Shown: in pieces, positions 17,384-27,444 of the stretch
Layout: every line of letters starts with the position of its first letter
How positions within the stretch are numbered: the stretch's first letter is position 1
Origin: Chloroflexi bacterium GWB2_49_20
GTDB taxonomy: Bacteria; Chloroflexota; Anaerolineae; Anaerolineales; Villigracilaceae
Assembly: GCA_001796335.1 (NCBI GenBank)
Contig: MGMF01000002.1
Span: forward strand, 122,339-186,338
Direction of reading: 5' to 3'
DNA length: 64,000 nucleotides
Notes under the pieces: generated by a model
What the model was told of the DNA's origin: nothing
Database searches by the model: none
The model's input: only the letters and a program-made list of their open reading frames with translations
Program-made: the position numbers and the translations under genes

Positions 17384-18317
17384 ACGGGTTGTTAAATTTC
17401 ACATAGACCCACAAAAAAAAGAACGTCTTGATAAAACACTGGTTGCGCATCTGCCGGAATTATCACGTGTCCGCTTGCAGGGTTTGATCAAGGATGGATG
17501 TGTATATGTGGGCGGTAATGTGGAAAGCAAAGCCAGCAGGATATTGGAGCATCAATTAGAAATTGAGGTGCATATTCCAGCAACAGTGGCTACAAATCTG
17601 GTTGCAGAAAACATTCCCCTCGATATCCTTTTTGAGAATGCAGACCTATTGGCGATTAACAAACCAGCAGGAATGGTCGTCCACCCGGCAGCTGGTCATG
17701 GGATGGGCACCCTGGTGAATGCAGTATTGGGTTATGCTCCAGACATTGAAGGTATTGGTGGAGAGGAACGCCCGGGAATTGTGCATCGATTGGATAAAGA
17801 TACTTCTGGTATCATCCTTGTAGCAAAAAATGAAAGAGCCCATCGTTGGCTGCAGGATCAATTCAGGTTACGCCAGGTTGAAAAGATATATATTGCACTT
17901 GTGGACGGGGCACCTCCCACCGCAACAGGTCGAGTGGAAGCTGCTATTGGTCGTGATCCTTCCCATCGGAAAAAAATGTCGGTCACTTCACTCGGGAAGG
18001 GGCGGGAGGCCATCAGTGAATATCGTCTGTTGGAAAAATTCAAAGAGCATGCTTTGCTTGAATTTCATCCTTTGACTGGGAGAACTCACCAGATCCGGTT
18101 GCACTGTGCGTTGTTGGGGTGTCCGATCGTTGGGGATCGTGTCTATGGTAGGAAAAATCCTTCAATTAATTTAAATAGACATTTTTTACATGCACATAGT
18201 TTGAAAATTGTACTGCCAGGCGAATTGGAAGCGCATACTTTTAAAGCTCCGTTACCGGATGACCTGCAACAGGTATTGGATAGTTTTAAGACAAATGAAA
18301 ATGTAAATTTTGATTAG
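17376..18317 (+). CDS. rluD: RluA-family 23S rRNA pseudouridine synthase (RluD-like)
   Basis: Converts specific uridines of 23S rRNA to pseudouridine. From the ATG at 17376 the protein has 313 residues. An N-terminal S4 RNA-binding domain (RLDKTLVAHLPELSRVRLQG) is followed by the catalytic domain with GIVHRLDKDTSGIILVAKN, whose aspartate is catalytic, and HPLTGRTHQIRLH. An open frame extends 51 bases upstream into lspA, but GTGGTGA directly before 17376 and the normal N terminus favour this start. It is translationally coupled to lspA; this gene order is common. Confidence 0.92.
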   Translation: MDERVVKFHIDPQKKERLDKTLVAHLPELSRVRLQGLIKDGCVYVGGNVESKASRILEHQLEIEVHIPATVATNLVAENIPLDILFENADLLAINKPAGMVVHPAAGHGMGTLVNAVLGYAPDIEGIGGEERPGIVHRLDKDTSGIILVAKNERAHRWLQDQFRLRQVEKIYIALVDGAPPTATGRVEAAIGRDPSHRKKMSVTSLGKGREAISEYRLLEKFKEHALLEFHPLTGRTHQIRLHCALLGCPIVGDRVYGRKNPSINLNRHFLHAHSLKIVLPGELEAHTFKAPLPDDLQQVLDSFKTNENVNFD

Positions 18318-18326
18318 GAGAGTTCA

Positions 18327-19364
18327 ATGAAAAACGTCGATCTTAGATCTGATACAGTTACCCGGCCAACACCAGAAATGAGGGAGGCAATGTGCCGGGC
18401 AGATGTTGGAGATGATGTTTACGGAGAAGATCCAACAGTTAATAAGTTACAGGAACTGGCAGCTACCATGTTGGGTAAGGAAGCAGGTTTATTTGTCCCA
18501 TCAGGAACAATGGGTAACCTGTCAGCCATGTTGGCTCATTGCCAGCGAGGCGATGAAGTCATTCTGGGAAACAAAGCTCATACTTTCCTGTATGAATCTG
18601 GAGGAATTTCTGCCCTGGGTGGAGTTCATTCATGCCAGCTTCCGAACCAATCGGATGGATCTTTAGCTCTCGAAGAAATAAAAAATGCCATCCGGGCGGA
18701 TGACCCACATCAACCCATCACCCGATTGATTGCGCTTGAGAATACTCATAATCGATGCGGAGGAACTTATCAGGTACCTGCATATACACAAGAAATTTGT
18801 GATTTTGCCCATCTAAACGGCTTGGCAGTTCATTTGGATGGAGCCAGGATATTTAATGCAGCTACAGCATGTGGCATGCCAGTCAAGGCGATGGTTGATT
18901 CTGTTGATTCGGTCACTTTTTGTTTGAGTAAAGGATTATGTGCGCCAGTAGGATCGATTTTGTGTGGGTCGAACGAGTTTATTCGTAAGGCTCATCGAAT
19001 TCGAAAACAATTGGGAGGTGGAATGCGACAGGCAGGCATCCTGGCAGCTGCCGGAATTATTGCTTTGGAAAGTATGGTGGAACGATTGAAGGATGATCAT
19101 GCACGTGCCAGATGTCTGGCTGATGGTCTCAGACAATATCCATATATCATTCTGGATAATGGGACTGCCGCAACCAATATGGTATTCTTATCTGTGAGTG
19201 ATGAGGTTAAGCATTCGACTCGACAGATATCCAGCTTGCTGGAAAAGCAAGGTGTTCGTGTTGGGGCGGTGGGAGAAAAGCGTTTTCGTTTGGTTACCCA
19301 TTACTGGATCGATGATGAAGATATAAATCACACTATTGAAGCATTTGGAATGATTAAAAAATAA
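18327..19364 (+). CDS. ltaE: Low-specificity L-threonine aldolase
   Basis: PLP enzyme cleaving L-threonine or L-allo-threonine to glycine and acetaldehyde. The 345 residues start with the signature [19 protein letters not shown] and [17 protein letters not shown]. The PLP lysine lies in [19 protein letters not shown] near residue 200. [15 protein letters not shown] follows, and the C-terminal RLVTHYWI is usual. AGGAG stands 5 bases before the ATG, 9 bases after rluD, so it likely belongs to the alr-lspA-rluD transcript. Confidence 0.94.
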   Translation: MKNVDLRSDTVTRPTPEMREAMCRADVGDDVYGEDPTVNKLQELAATMLGKEAGLFVPSGTMGNLSAMLAHCQRGDEVILGNKAHTFLYESGGISALGGVHSCQLPNQSDGSLALEEIKNAIRADDPHQPITRLIALENTHNRCGGTYQVPAYTQEICDFAHLNGLAVHLDGARIFNAATACGMPVKAMVDSVDSVTFCLSKGLCAPVGSILCGSNEFIRKAHRIRKQLGGGMRQAGILAAAGIIALESMVERLKDDHARARCLADGLRQYPYIILDNGTAATNMVFLSVSDEVKHSTRQISSLLEKQGVRVGAVGEKRFRLVTHYWIDDEDINHTIEAFGMIKK

Positions 19365-19512
19365 CGGGCTGTTAGATTAAATTGAATTAATAATAATAAA
19401 TCTTTAATTCGAAGGTTGTCATTAAAATCCAACTAAAGATTGTAAGGATACTGGATTATATACATGCGTTATAATTTATCGTCCTTGAATTGTTAATTAA
19501 GGAGAATTCTCC

Positions 19513-20343
19513 ATGGAACGGACTCTGTCTGGAATTGAACGATTAGCAGGGATAATTCACTCAAAATGGGCGGAGCAATTACAATTTGGCATTATATTGG
19601 GGAGTGGGCTGGGAGGCGTGGCGGAATCTGTTCAAAATGGTTTCAGTATTCCGTATAACGAGCTTCCTGGATGGCCGCTCTCCACCGTAATTGGGCATGC
19701 AGGCAGGTTGATTATCGGCCAATTGGAAAATAAAAATGTATTGGTTATGCAAGGCCGAATCCACTTTTACGAAGGATACAGTATGCAAGTCGTGACCATG
19801 CCCATCCGGGTTATGCAACGACTGGGTATTAAAGACCTTATTGTCACGAATGCGGCTGGGGGCGTAAACCCATCATTTGTACCTGGAGATGTAATGATGA
19901 TAACTGATCATCTCAATTTGATGGGAATGGCTGGGCAAAATCCTTTGAGTGGACCAAATTTGGAAGAGTTCGGACCTCGATTTCCGGATATGAGCCAGGC
20001 TTATGATCGTGATTTGATGAAGATTACCCGCAGCGTTTCCAAAATAAAAGGTATCAATCTTCGAGAAGGAGTATATGCCGGTCTTAGTGGACCTTCATTT
20101 GAAACTCCTGCTGACCTGAGATTCCTAAGAGCTGTTGGAGTGGATGCGGTGGGCATGTCAACCGTACCAGAAGTAACAGTTGCTCGCCATGGGAGCATGC
20201 GGGTGCTTGGTTTTTCTGGTATTAGTAATAAGGCCAATCTGAATGGATCTACAAAGACTACACATGAAGAAGTGTTGGAAGCAGGACGATTGATAGCTCC
20301 TAAAATTGAAGCCATTATTCATGGCGTATTAAGTGTAATCTAA
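19513..20343 (+). CDS. punA: Purine nucleoside phosphorylase, trimeric type
   Basis: Phosphorolysis of guanosine, inosine and their deoxy forms for purine salvage. The 276 residues have FGIILGSGLGGVAE, HAGRLIIGQ, QGRIHFYEGY, TNAAGGVNPSF, GLSGPSFETPADLRFLR and GMSTVPEVTVARH, the full set for PNP class I. The catalytic asparagine lies in FSGISNKAN. AAGGAG precedes the ATG. Upstream at 19470-19475 there is a TATAAT box without a good -35. The next gene starts 8 bases after the stop. Confidence 0.95.
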   Translation: MERTLSGIERLAGIIHSKWAEQLQFGIILGSGLGGVAESVQNGFSIPYNELPGWPLSTVIGHAGRLIIGQLENKNVLVMQGRIHFYEGYSMQVVTMPIRVMQRLGIKDLIVTNAAGGVNPSFVPGDVMMITDHLNLMGMAGQNPLSGPNLEEFGPRFPDMSQAYDRDLMKITRSVSKIKGINLREGVYAGLSGPSFETPADLRFLRAVGVDAVGMSTVPEVTVARHGSMRVLGFSGISNKANLNGSTKTTHEEVLEAGRLIAPKIEAIIHGVLSVI

Positions 20344-20351
20344 GTAAGCAT

Positions 20352-21029
20352 ATGATAGAAATCGTCCAATTCTTCTCGAAGTACTCACCTTGGGTTTACT
20401 TAATTCTTATCTTTGGGTTTTTAGTTGCAATCCGCAGCCTTTTAAGGAACTTAAACGAACAGCGCGATCTGGTTTATGGACTTGAACGAGAAATAACTCA
20501 TCGTCGTGTTGTGCAGTCAGTTACAAGCCTGATTATCATAGGGCTACTTCTTTTCGGAGAATTTACCCTGGTAACTTTTCTATCTCCAGTTATTCCAGCC
20601 TCAACCCTGATAACAACCCCTACAATCAACCCATTATTGATTCCACAGAGTACGATTAACACGGGACAGGGAACGATGTCCGTTGAAACTCCGCAGGCAA
20701 GTGCCACTCAATTACAAGCAACCGGATGCATTATCGGGCAGATTATGATATCAGTACCAAAGGCTGGCCAAGAAATCCAGGGAGAAATTGAACTTATTGG
20801 TACTGCCGATATCCCAAACTTTGGTTTTTATAAATACGAATATGCCCCTCAAGGGAGTGATGCATGGTCAACCATACTGGCGGGCCGTAAAGCAGTGATT
20901 GATGGTAAGCTGGGGAATTGGGATACAACTGAATTAACTCCAGGCGATTATCAACTGCGACTGGTGGTTTTTGACAATATGAATACTGAATTGCCAATTT
21001 GCATTATCCCTGTGCGAGTGATCCAGTGA
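20352..21029 (+). CDS. Membrane-anchored protein with extracytoplasmic domain, unknown function
   Basis: The 225 residues have two membrane segments (about 14-34 and 57-80) separated by a charged cytoplasmic loop (RNLNEQRDLVYGLEREITHR). A threonine/proline-rich linker and a C-terminal domain of about 110 residues follow. That domain, with SVPKAGQEIQGEIELIGTAD and GDYQLRLVVFDN, reads like an immunoglobulin-type beta sandwich outside the cell. No catalytic motif is visible. It sits in a tight run with punA and the GNAT gene, which says nothing specific about its role. Confidence 0.7.
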   Translation: MIEIVQFFSKYSPWVYLILIFGFLVAIRSLLRNLNEQRDLVYGLEREITHRRVVQSVTSLIIIGLLLFGEFTLVTFLSPVIPASTLITTPTINPLLIPQSTINTGQGTMSVETPQASATQLQATGCIIGQIMISVPKAGQEIQGEIELIGTADIPNFGFYKYEYAPQGSDAWSTILAGRKAVIDGKLGNWDTTELTPGDYQLRLVVFDNMNTELPICIIPVRVIQ

Positions 21030-21051
21030 GTGTTAAATAAAAGGATGAAAT

Positions 21052-21594
21052 ATGGCTGAAGTTCAAATTCGCAATGCAGTAGCTACCGATATCCAAACGA
21101 TTATGGGATTTGACCATTCTACTACGAGTGATTATGTGTGGCAATTTGATTTGCAGCATGGCGAGGATCAAGTAGGTGCAATATTTCGTGAGATACGCCT
21201 ACCTCGGTCAATAAACGTACGGTATCCCAAAACAATAACCAATCTGGCAGATGAATGGAATAGGCAGAGTGGGATGATTGTCGCGATAGTAGAAAAAGGA
21301 GTTTGCGGTTATTTGCGCTTGACAGATAATATAGTTCCAGAGACATCCTGGATAACCGACCTGGTGGTATCACCTGTTTTTCGCAGAAAAGGGATTGGTA
21401 AAAGTCTGATCCTCGCAGCGCAAACTTGGGCAGCAGAACGGCAAAAATCCAGGATCATAATTGAAATGTCAGCAAAGAACCACCCTGCTATTAAACTTGT
21501 TCAAAAAATGGGTTATGAATTCTGTGGTTATAATGACAATTATTATGCAACGAATGATGTTGCTCTTTTCTTTGGCCGTGTGTTAAGGTCTTAA
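21052..21594 (+). CDS. GNAT-family N-acetyltransferase
   Basis: The 180 residues contain the clear acetyl-CoA loop in WITDLVVSPVFRRKGIGKSL (R-R-K-G-I-G) and the C-terminal helix-strand HPAIKLVQKMGYEFCGYNDN. The overall form is that of RimI-like or small-molecule acetyltransferases. The substrate is unknown. The ATG follows AAAAGGATGAAAT. It is 22 bases after the preceding gene and 22 before the next, so all three probably share one transcript. Confidence 0.85.
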   Translation: MAEVQIRNAVATDIQTIMGFDHSTTSDYVWQFDLQHGEDQVGAIFREIRLPRSINVRYPKTITNLADEWNRQSGMIVAIVEKGVCGYLRLTDNIVPETSWITDLVVSPVFRRKGIGKSLILAAQTWAAERQKSRIIIEMSAKNHPAIKLVQKMGYEFCGYNDNYYATNDVALFFGRVLRS

Positions 21595-21616
21595 GCAAAC
21601 CAATTGGTAGGAATGA

Positions 21617-23521
21617 ATGGATAGTGGATTGTTGAATGATGTATTGGTGTGGATAGTTACATTAAATCAGATTCTAACCGCTGGCATTGCTATTACTGCT
21701 TTTTCATTATTCTTTTATTCGCTATCTTTTAATTTGCGTAACCGAGTTGCACGCTCATTTGCGATTATTTTATTATGTGTAGTCGTAGTCTTTACCAGTG
21801 AGGCATTAGAGAGCGCCTCCACTTCAAGTGAAGCTGTAAATTTTTTTTTGCGATTTGAATGGTTTGGAATTGTATATTTACCTGCAGCATATCTGCACTT
21901 TTCTGATGCCCTACTTGTTACTACTGGCCGTCCATCTCGAGGCAGGCGCAGGATTGCAGTAAGATTTTTATATGTCATTTCCACAACATTTCTGGTATTG
22001 TTATCTACCAATACTCTGCTTGGTCCGATTGTTAAGGATGCTCAGCCAGCTCCACATTTGCAACGAACCTTTTGGATGGAAGTTTTCACAATTTATTATA
22101 TTGGCATAATGGTCTGGGCCTGGATAAATTTTGGGAGATCCTTCAGGCATACATTAACCCGTTCAGGGAAACGACGCATGTTCTATCTATTGAGCGGAGC
22201 AACTGCACCGGCAATAGGATCATTTCCATTTTTACTTTACGGGTCAACGCTGGCGGCACGGCATCCCTTCGCTTTTTGGGGAGTGGCTCTTGCAAACAAT
22301 TTATTGGTTGGTGGATTGATCATCCTGATGGCTTATGCCGTTGCGTTTTTTGGAGTTTCCTGGCCAGACCGGGTTGTTAAAAGCCGTTTGTTTAAATGGA
22401 TCATGCGCGGACCTGTAACTGCATCGATTACTCTAGGGGTAATGACGATTGTACGTAGAATAGGGGAAATGTTCGGGATTGTTTATACCAGTGCAGTACC
22501 AGCCTCCATGGTTGCAATTGTACTGCTCATGGAACATACCATAACTCTTGTGGCACCATTTTGGGAGCGGTGGATTTTTTTTGGGAATGATCGTACAGAT
22601 CTGGTGTTGCTGCAAAGCCTGGAAGAGAGATTAATCACGAAAGGTGATTTGCGGCAATTTCTGGAAGCCATTCTCGCAGCAGTCAGAGATCACCTTCAAT
22701 CCCAATCTGCTTTTGTTGCGGCCATGGATGAAGAAAAAATATCCCTGTTGATTTCAACTGGCAATTCCCCATTTCTTAATGAGGAAGACCTTAATGAAGC
22801 TCTGGAATTGCTGAAAATTACAGAAAATGCAAATGGCGATTATTTTTCTTGGGGGGATTACTGGATTTTCCCCTTGTATAAAAATTCCTACACCGATGAT
22901 GCACAGCCGGTATTGATGGGATTGATTGGAGCAACCAGTCATAAGGATCAAACCTTATATGGGGAGCAACGTCAATCCTTGGAATTGTTACTTCAAAGGG
23001 CTGCCCTTGCATTGCAAGATAGAATCTTACAAGAAAGCGTATTTCGATCTCTGGAAGAATTGCAGCCTCAAATTGATCTTTTTCAAAAGTTGCGAGCTGT
23101 TGGTCGTTATGATAGCAAAACCAGCTTGTTGGCTGAAAAAATGCCACCTGAGGCAGATTTAGCCAATTTTGTAAAAGAAGCTTTGACGCATTATTGGGGG
23201 GGGCCAAGGTTATCTCAGAGCCCATTAATGCAGCTTCAGATTGTGCAACAAGCATTCAATGAACATAACGATAACCCTTCCAATGCGCTGCGTTCCATAC
23301 TGCGTAAAGCTGTGGATAGCATTCGCCCGGAAGGGGAGCGTCGCTTTACAGCTGAATGGATTTTATATAACATTTTAGAGTTAAAATTTATTGAAGGTCG
23401 AAAGGTTAGGGAAGTTGCTGCCAGGCTGGCTATGTCAGAAGCCGATTTATATCGAAAACAGCGTGTTGCCATTGAAGAAGTAGCACGAATAATTATTGAT
23501 ATGGAACAGCAGACACACTAA
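21617..23521 (+). CDS. 7TM sensor protein with GAF-like domain and C-terminal HTH, no kinase domain
   Basis: The first 320 or so residues carry many hydrophobic segments and resemble the N-terminal 7TM sensor region of some histidine kinases. Residues about 335-480 resemble a GAF domain (RLITKGDLRQFLEAILAAVR onward). The last 75 residues end with EGRKVREVAARLAMSEADLY, a helix-turn-helix-like segment similar to sigma-factor region 4 or FIS-type motifs. No HisKA, HATPase or receiver motif is present. I infer a membrane-bound one-component regulator; its ligand and target are unknown. It lies 31 bases before an S1-domain gene. Confidence 0.65.
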   Translation: MDSGLLNDVLVWIVTLNQILTAGIAITAFSLFFYSLSFNLRNRVARSFAIILLCVVVVFTSEALESASTSSEAVNFFLRFEWFGIVYLPAAYLHFSDALLVTTGRPSRGRRRIAVRFLYVISTTFLVLLSTNTLLGPIVKDAQPAPHLQRTFWMEVFTIYYIGIMVWAWINFGRSFRHTLTRSGKRRMFYLLSGATAPAIGSFPFLLYGSTLAARHPFAFWGVALANNLLVGGLIILMAYAVAFFGVSWPDRVVKSRLFKWIMRGPVTASITLGVMTIVRRIGEMFGIVYTSAVPASMVAIVLLMEHTITLVAPFWERWIFFGNDRTDLVLLQSLEERLITKGDLRQFLEAILAAVRDHLQSQSAFVAAMDEEKISLLISTGNSPFLNEEDLNEALELLKITENANGDYFSWGDYWIFPLYKNSYTDDAQPVLMGLIGATSHKDQTLYGEQRQSLELLLQRAALALQDRILQESVFRSLEELQPQIDLFQKLRAVGRYDSKTSLLAEKMPPEADLANFVKEALTHYWGGPRLSQSPLMQLQIVQQAFNEHNDNPSNALRSILRKAVDSIRPEGERRFTAEWILYNILELKFIEGRKVREVAARLAMSEADLYRKQRVAIEEVARIIIDMEQQTH

Positions 23522-23552
23522 TTTGGCAGCAGAATGGAGGAAGGGATAATTA

Positions 23553-24500
23553 ATGGGTAACAAACAATTAGCTATCGATGAATTACCTGCAATTGATGAT
23601 GGCTGGTGGGAATCAATTCTGGCTGAAGAAGAAGGGAATAGGATCAACAAAAAAAGTTCCAGACCCATCAATGCACAAGAGAGATCCATTAAAAGTCTGG
23701 ACTGGGTACGCGCAAGTGATATTTTCACGCAGGACCAAATTATCCTTATGTCAGTGACCGGTTTTAACAAAGGGGGATTATTGGTTGAACATGATGACAT
23801 TCATGGGTTTATTCCTTGCTCCCACCTGGTCAAACTTGCACCACAGATGAGCAAAGAAGAGCGGGAAAGCTGTCTCTCAGCTTATGTTGGAAAGAGTTTG
23901 AGTTTAAAAATCATCGAATGTGCGCGTGATGAAGGCAGGTTGGTCTTTTCAGAACGCGCGGCACAGACAGAACCGGGGCGTAGGACTGTATTGATGGAGA
24001 ATTTACGGGTTGCTCAGAAGGTTAGCGGAGATGTAACAAATATCACTGAATTTGGTGTTTTTATTGATCTTGGTGGAGTGGAGGGACTTATCCATATTTC
24101 GGAGCTTTCATGGGGGCGAGTTGACCATCCATCCAATATTCTCAAGATAGGACAAAAAGTGGATGTCCTCATTCTTGAAATTCTTCCTGAGCGGTGCAGA
24201 GTGGCGCTGAGTTTAAAGCGCCTTGTACCCAATCCATGGGTTGGAGTTGAAAACAAGTATCAAAAAAATCAGATTGTACAGGTAGAAATTACATCCCTGG
24301 CATCTTTTGGGGCATTTGCGCGCGTAGAGGATGGTTTTGAGGGTTTGATCCATTTTTCTGAAATCCCATTAACTCCCAATAAAAATATTAAAGATTTACT
24401 AAACCCTGGAGATAAGGTCATGGCCAAGATCATGAAAGTAGATGTATCCAGGCAGCGTATGGGTCTTAGCTTGAATCTTGAAAAATCATCAGGAAACTAA
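23553..24500 (+). CDS. S1-domain RNA-binding protein (ribosomal protein S1-like)
   Basis: Three S1 repeats follow a 60-residue acidic N terminus. Repeat one, about 65-140, includes GLLVEHDDIHGFIPCSHL. Repeat two, about 155-225, includes NITEFGVFIDLGGVEGLIH and is the best match. Repeat three, about 240-312, includes SLASFGAFARVEDGFEGLIH. Proteins of this size with three or four repeats serve as short S1 homologues in many Gram-positive-like lineages, binding mRNA and the 30S subunit. The stop overlaps the ftsK start by one base. Confidence 0.85.
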   Translation: MGNKQLAIDELPAIDDGWWESILAEEEGNRINKKSSRPINAQERSIKSLDWVRASDIFTQDQIILMSVTGFNKGGLLVEHDDIHGFIPCSHLVKLAPQMSKEERESCLSAYVGKSLSLKIIECARDEGRLVFSERAAQTEPGRRTVLMENLRVAQKVSGDVTNITEFGVFIDLGGVEGLIHISELSWGRVDHPSNILKIGQKVDVLILEILPERCRVALSLKRLVPNPWVGVENKYQKNQIVQVEITSLASFGAFARVEDGFEGLIHFSEIPLTPNKNIKDLLNPGDKVMAKIMKVDVSRQRMGLSLNLEKSSGN

Positions 24501-26728
24501 TGTCTCCCAAACAAAAACAACCAAAAAAGTCAGAGCACTTGAAAGAGCCAATGAACCCTCCTCCGAGAATGGATTGGCTGGATCGAATTCAACAATTCAA
24601 AGTTCATTTTGGGCGTTTTTTGTGGGATGCAACAGGTGTAATCTTATTTGCATTTGGATTGTTGGTTCTTGTAGGTGTAATTGGTTTATCAAAAGGGACA
24701 TTATTATCCCGGTTGATCGAAGTGATCTCAGTCTGGTTGGGATGGGGTAGTATGCTGATCGTTGTTATGTCGGGTTTGGGTGGAGCCCTTGCATTCAAAC
24801 ATCGACGAAAACCAATAATAATAAATTGGAACCGGGTAATATCTATTGAAATAACATGCTTTTTATCCCTTGCCATTCTTTCTATAATTGGGGGAAACTC
24901 GCTGACTCAGGTGGAAAATGGATGGTGGGGAGGCCGCGTTGGGTGGGCGCTGGTCAGCTTGATGCAAAACATTTTGGGGGATATACCGGGGATAATTATT
25001 ATTATTATCCTCTGGGTTGTATCAGCGATGGGAAGCCTTGGACTGTGGGAAAAATTGGAAAAATGGTTGCAGAATCAGCTTGGTGGTAACCTTTTCGTTA
25101 AGCCACAATCTGAGATGGATGCAGAAATCGCTCCATATGAAATAAACAATGTTATGGATAAGAAATCCAAATCTTCTCCCCATAAAACGAAGATAAAACT
25201 CCCGCCAGAATTTCGAAAATCTCTTGAATTGCCAGAAAACCAGGATGAAAGATTGGTGAATCCACCTCCTCGGGGAGATCGCTTGCCTCCATTCAATATT
25301 ATGGCGAGCGAACAAAATAGCCGACCTGATGAACGAAATATCAATCAAACGGCCGGATTAATTGAAAAAACCCTGGCTGATTTTGGAATCCCTGCCAAAG
25401 TGGTTGGTTTTCGTATAGGTCCTACAATCACCCAGTTTGCCGTTGAGCCTGGTTTTTTTGAAAAAAGTGGTCTTGAAAATGGCGATCCCAATCGTCAAAA
25501 AGTGCGTATTGCCCAAATTGCCGGTCTTTCACGCGACCTGGCGCTGGCTCTATCGGCTGAAAGGTTGAGGATCGAAGCACCTGTTCCCGGTCGCTCATAT
25601 GTAGGTATCGAAGTTCCAAACTTACGGGCTTCGACTGTTCGATTGCGTTCGATTTTGGAATCTGAATCTTTTTACAAGATTGGATCACAACTGGCAATTG
25701 CCCTTGGACGGGACGTATCCGGCCAACCTGTTGTAGCAGACCTGGCGCGCATGCCGCATTTGTTGATTGCTGGTACAACAGGATCTGGAAAATCCGTATG
25801 TATTTCTGCACTGGCAACCTGCCTGGCGATGAATAATACCCCGGATGATTTAAGGATGGTGATGATTGACTCGAAAATGGTGGAGCTAATTCGATTTAAC
25901 GGATTACCGCACTTGTTAGGTAAAGTAGAAACGGATATTCAACGTATTTTGGGAGTGCTGCGCTGGGTTGTTGTAGAGATGGAGCATCGCTATAAACTGC
26001 TTGAAGCTTCACGCGTACGGGATCTTGAAGGATACAACAAACGCCTTCTACGTCGCAAAGAAGGTATTCCCTTACCGCGGATAGTAGTGTTAATAGATGA
26101 ATTGGCAGATTTGATGATGTCTGCTCCGGATCAAACTGAGCATAATCTGGTTCGCTTGGCGCAAATGGCCCGGGCTACAGGGATACACCTAGTTGTAGCA
26201 ACACAGCGACCAAGCACTGAGGTTGTCACCGGATTGATCAAGGCAAATTTTCCAGCAAGGATATCCTTCGCTGTCGCATCCGGAATTGATTCTAGAGTCA
26301 TCTTGGATTCTCAAGGTGCGGAAACATTGCTGGGTCACGGCGATATGCTGTTCTTGAATCCTGAAGTTGGTAATCCAATCCGAGCACAAGGTGTCTTGAT
26401 AACAGACCAGGAAATTGAACGGATGATTTCATTCTGGCAGAATTCAAGTTCAAGGACTGACGAACGCCCACCCTGGGAGACTCTCCTGAGCGAACCAGAC
26501 GAGGGAGAGGACGGTGTTATGATTGAACATGCCATTGTTCTATTAAAGAAAGAACACCGTGCAAGTGCATCCATGCTCCAGCGACGGTTACGCATCGGGT
26601 ATCCTCGTGCAGCTCGTTTATTGGATCGTTTGGAAGAGATGGGAATTGTAGGCCCTTCCACTGGTGGAGGACGAGATCGGGATGTGTTAATTGATTCTGA
26701 GGATGATTTTGAAGAAGATTTAAATTAA
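24500..26728 (+). CDS. ftsK: FtsK/SpoIIIE family DNA translocase
   Basis: Septum-associated motor that pumps chromosomal DNA during division. Four or so membrane segments lie in the first 190 residues. A linker is followed by the alpha and beta motor domains, with Walker A in IAGTTGSGKSVCIS near residue 425 and Walker B in IVVLIDELADLMM. QMARATGIHLVVATQRPST follows. The last 70 residues form the winged-helix gamma domain (SASMLQRRLRIGYPRAARLL) that reads oriented DNA motifs. At 742 residues it is a normal SpoIIIE-length protein. Its ATG overlaps the stop of the S1 gene. Confidence 0.95.
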   Translation: MSPKQKQPKKSEHLKEPMNPPPRMDWLDRIQQFKVHFGRFLWDATGVILFAFGLLVLVGVIGLSKGTLLSRLIEVISVWLGWGSMLIVVMSGLGGALAFKHRRKPIIINWNRVISIEITCFLSLAILSIIGGNSLTQVENGWWGGRVGWALVSLMQNILGDIPGIIIIIILWVVSAMGSLGLWEKLEKWLQNQLGGNLFVKPQSEMDAEIAPYEINNVMDKKSKSSPHKTKIKLPPEFRKSLELPENQDERLVNPPPRGDRLPPFNIMASEQNSRPDERNINQTAGLIEKTLADFGIPAKVVGFRIGPTITQFAVEPGFFEKSGLENGDPNRQKVRIAQIAGLSRDLALALSAERLRIEAPVPGRSYVGIEVPNLRASTVRLRSILESESFYKIGSQLAIALGRDVSGQPVVADLARMPHLLIAGTTGSGKSVCISALATCLAMNNTPDDLRMVMIDSKMVELIRFNGLPHLLGKVETDIQRILGVLRWVVVEMEHRYKLLEASRVRDLEGYNKRLLRRKEGIPLPRIVVLIDELADLMMSAPDQTEHNLVRLAQMARATGIHLVVATQRPSTEVVTGLIKANFPARISFAVASGIDSRVILDSQGAETLLGHGDMLFLNPEVGNPIRAQGVLITDQEIERMISFWQNSSSRTDERPPWETLLSEPDEGEDGVMIEHAIVLLKKEHRASASMLQRRLRIGYPRAARLLDRLEEMGIVGPSTGGGRDRDVLIDSEDDFEEDLN

Positions 26729-26735
26729 TATTTGT

Positions 26736-26759
26736 TAAGGCTACAGAATCATAGCCTTA
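26736..26759. repeat. Perfect 8-bp inverted repeat between ftsK and the CDP-alcohol transferase gene
   Basis: TAAGGCTA (26736-26743) and TAGCCTTA (26752-26759) flank an 8-base loop. No T-tract follows. It ends immediately before the possible start and ribosome site of the next gene, so it could weaken read-through or affect translation. Confidence 0.5.
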
Positions 26760-26769
26760 GGTGGTATTA

Positions 26770-27444
26770 TTGAAGCTTGTAAAAAATCGACTGAAAGGAT
26801 TCAAATATTTATCCATGGAAGAAGAAAGAAAATCGTTTAGCGATCACTTGCGCTTGTGGTTTAAATGGGTGACCGATCCCCTTGGTGCTTTCTTTAATCG
26901 ACTGGGGATACATCCCAATACAATGACAATCCTTGGGGTTTTAGGTACAGGGCTGGGCGCTTTTATGATCGCCAGAGGAAATATGTTGTGGGGTGGTTTA
27001 TTTATTTTGATTTCGGTTCCATTTGATGCACTGGATGGAACCATGGCACGTTTGCGAGGCGAAGCAAATGAATGGGGCGCATTTGTAGATTCGGTCGCAG
27101 ACCGATATTCTGAATTAGTAACGTATGCTGGTTTGTTGTATTATTATCTGGACAAAGGCAATAGACTGGCTTGCATCTTGGTATTCTTATCCGCGGCTGG
27201 GTCGGTGCTCGTAAGCTATGTGAAAGCCCGGGCAGAATCGTTGGATTTATACGCCAAGGGTGGTTTGCTCACACGCGTTGAAAGGTATATTGTACTGGCG
27301 CCGGCTTTGGTATTCAACCAGCCGCTTATTGCCTTATGGATTTTGGCTATATTAACTAATGTCACAGCATTCCAACGCATCTATATTGTGCGGAAAGATG
27401 CTTATCGAAAACATTTCATCAGCAACGGAGAAAAACATGCCTAA
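26770..27444 (+). CDS. CDP-alcohol phosphatidyltransferase
   Basis: Integral membrane enzyme of phospholipid synthesis that swaps CMP of a CDP-lipid for an alcohol headgroup. The class motif is complete: FDALDGTMARLRGE then WGAFVDSVADRYSE, giving D-x2-D-G-x2-A-R, then G-x3-D-x3-D. Six hydrophobic segments are visible. Whether it makes phosphatidylglycerol phosphate, phosphatidylinositol phosphate or another lipid cannot be decided. The start is uncertain: TTG at 26770 has AGGTGG five bases upstream, GTG at 26761 and ATG at 26815 are alternatives. It overlaps lgt by 8 bases. Confidence 0.86.
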   Translation: MKLVKNRLKGFKYLSMEEERKSFSDHLRLWFKWVTDPLGAFFNRLGIHPNTMTILGVLGTGLGAFMIARGNMLWGGLFILISVPFDALDGTMARLRGEANEWGAFVDSVADRYSELVTYAGLLYYYLDKGNRLACILVFLSAAGSVLVSYVKARAESLDLYAKGGLLTRVERYIVLAPALVFNQPLIALWILAILTNVTAFQRIYIVRKDAYRKHFISNGEKHA

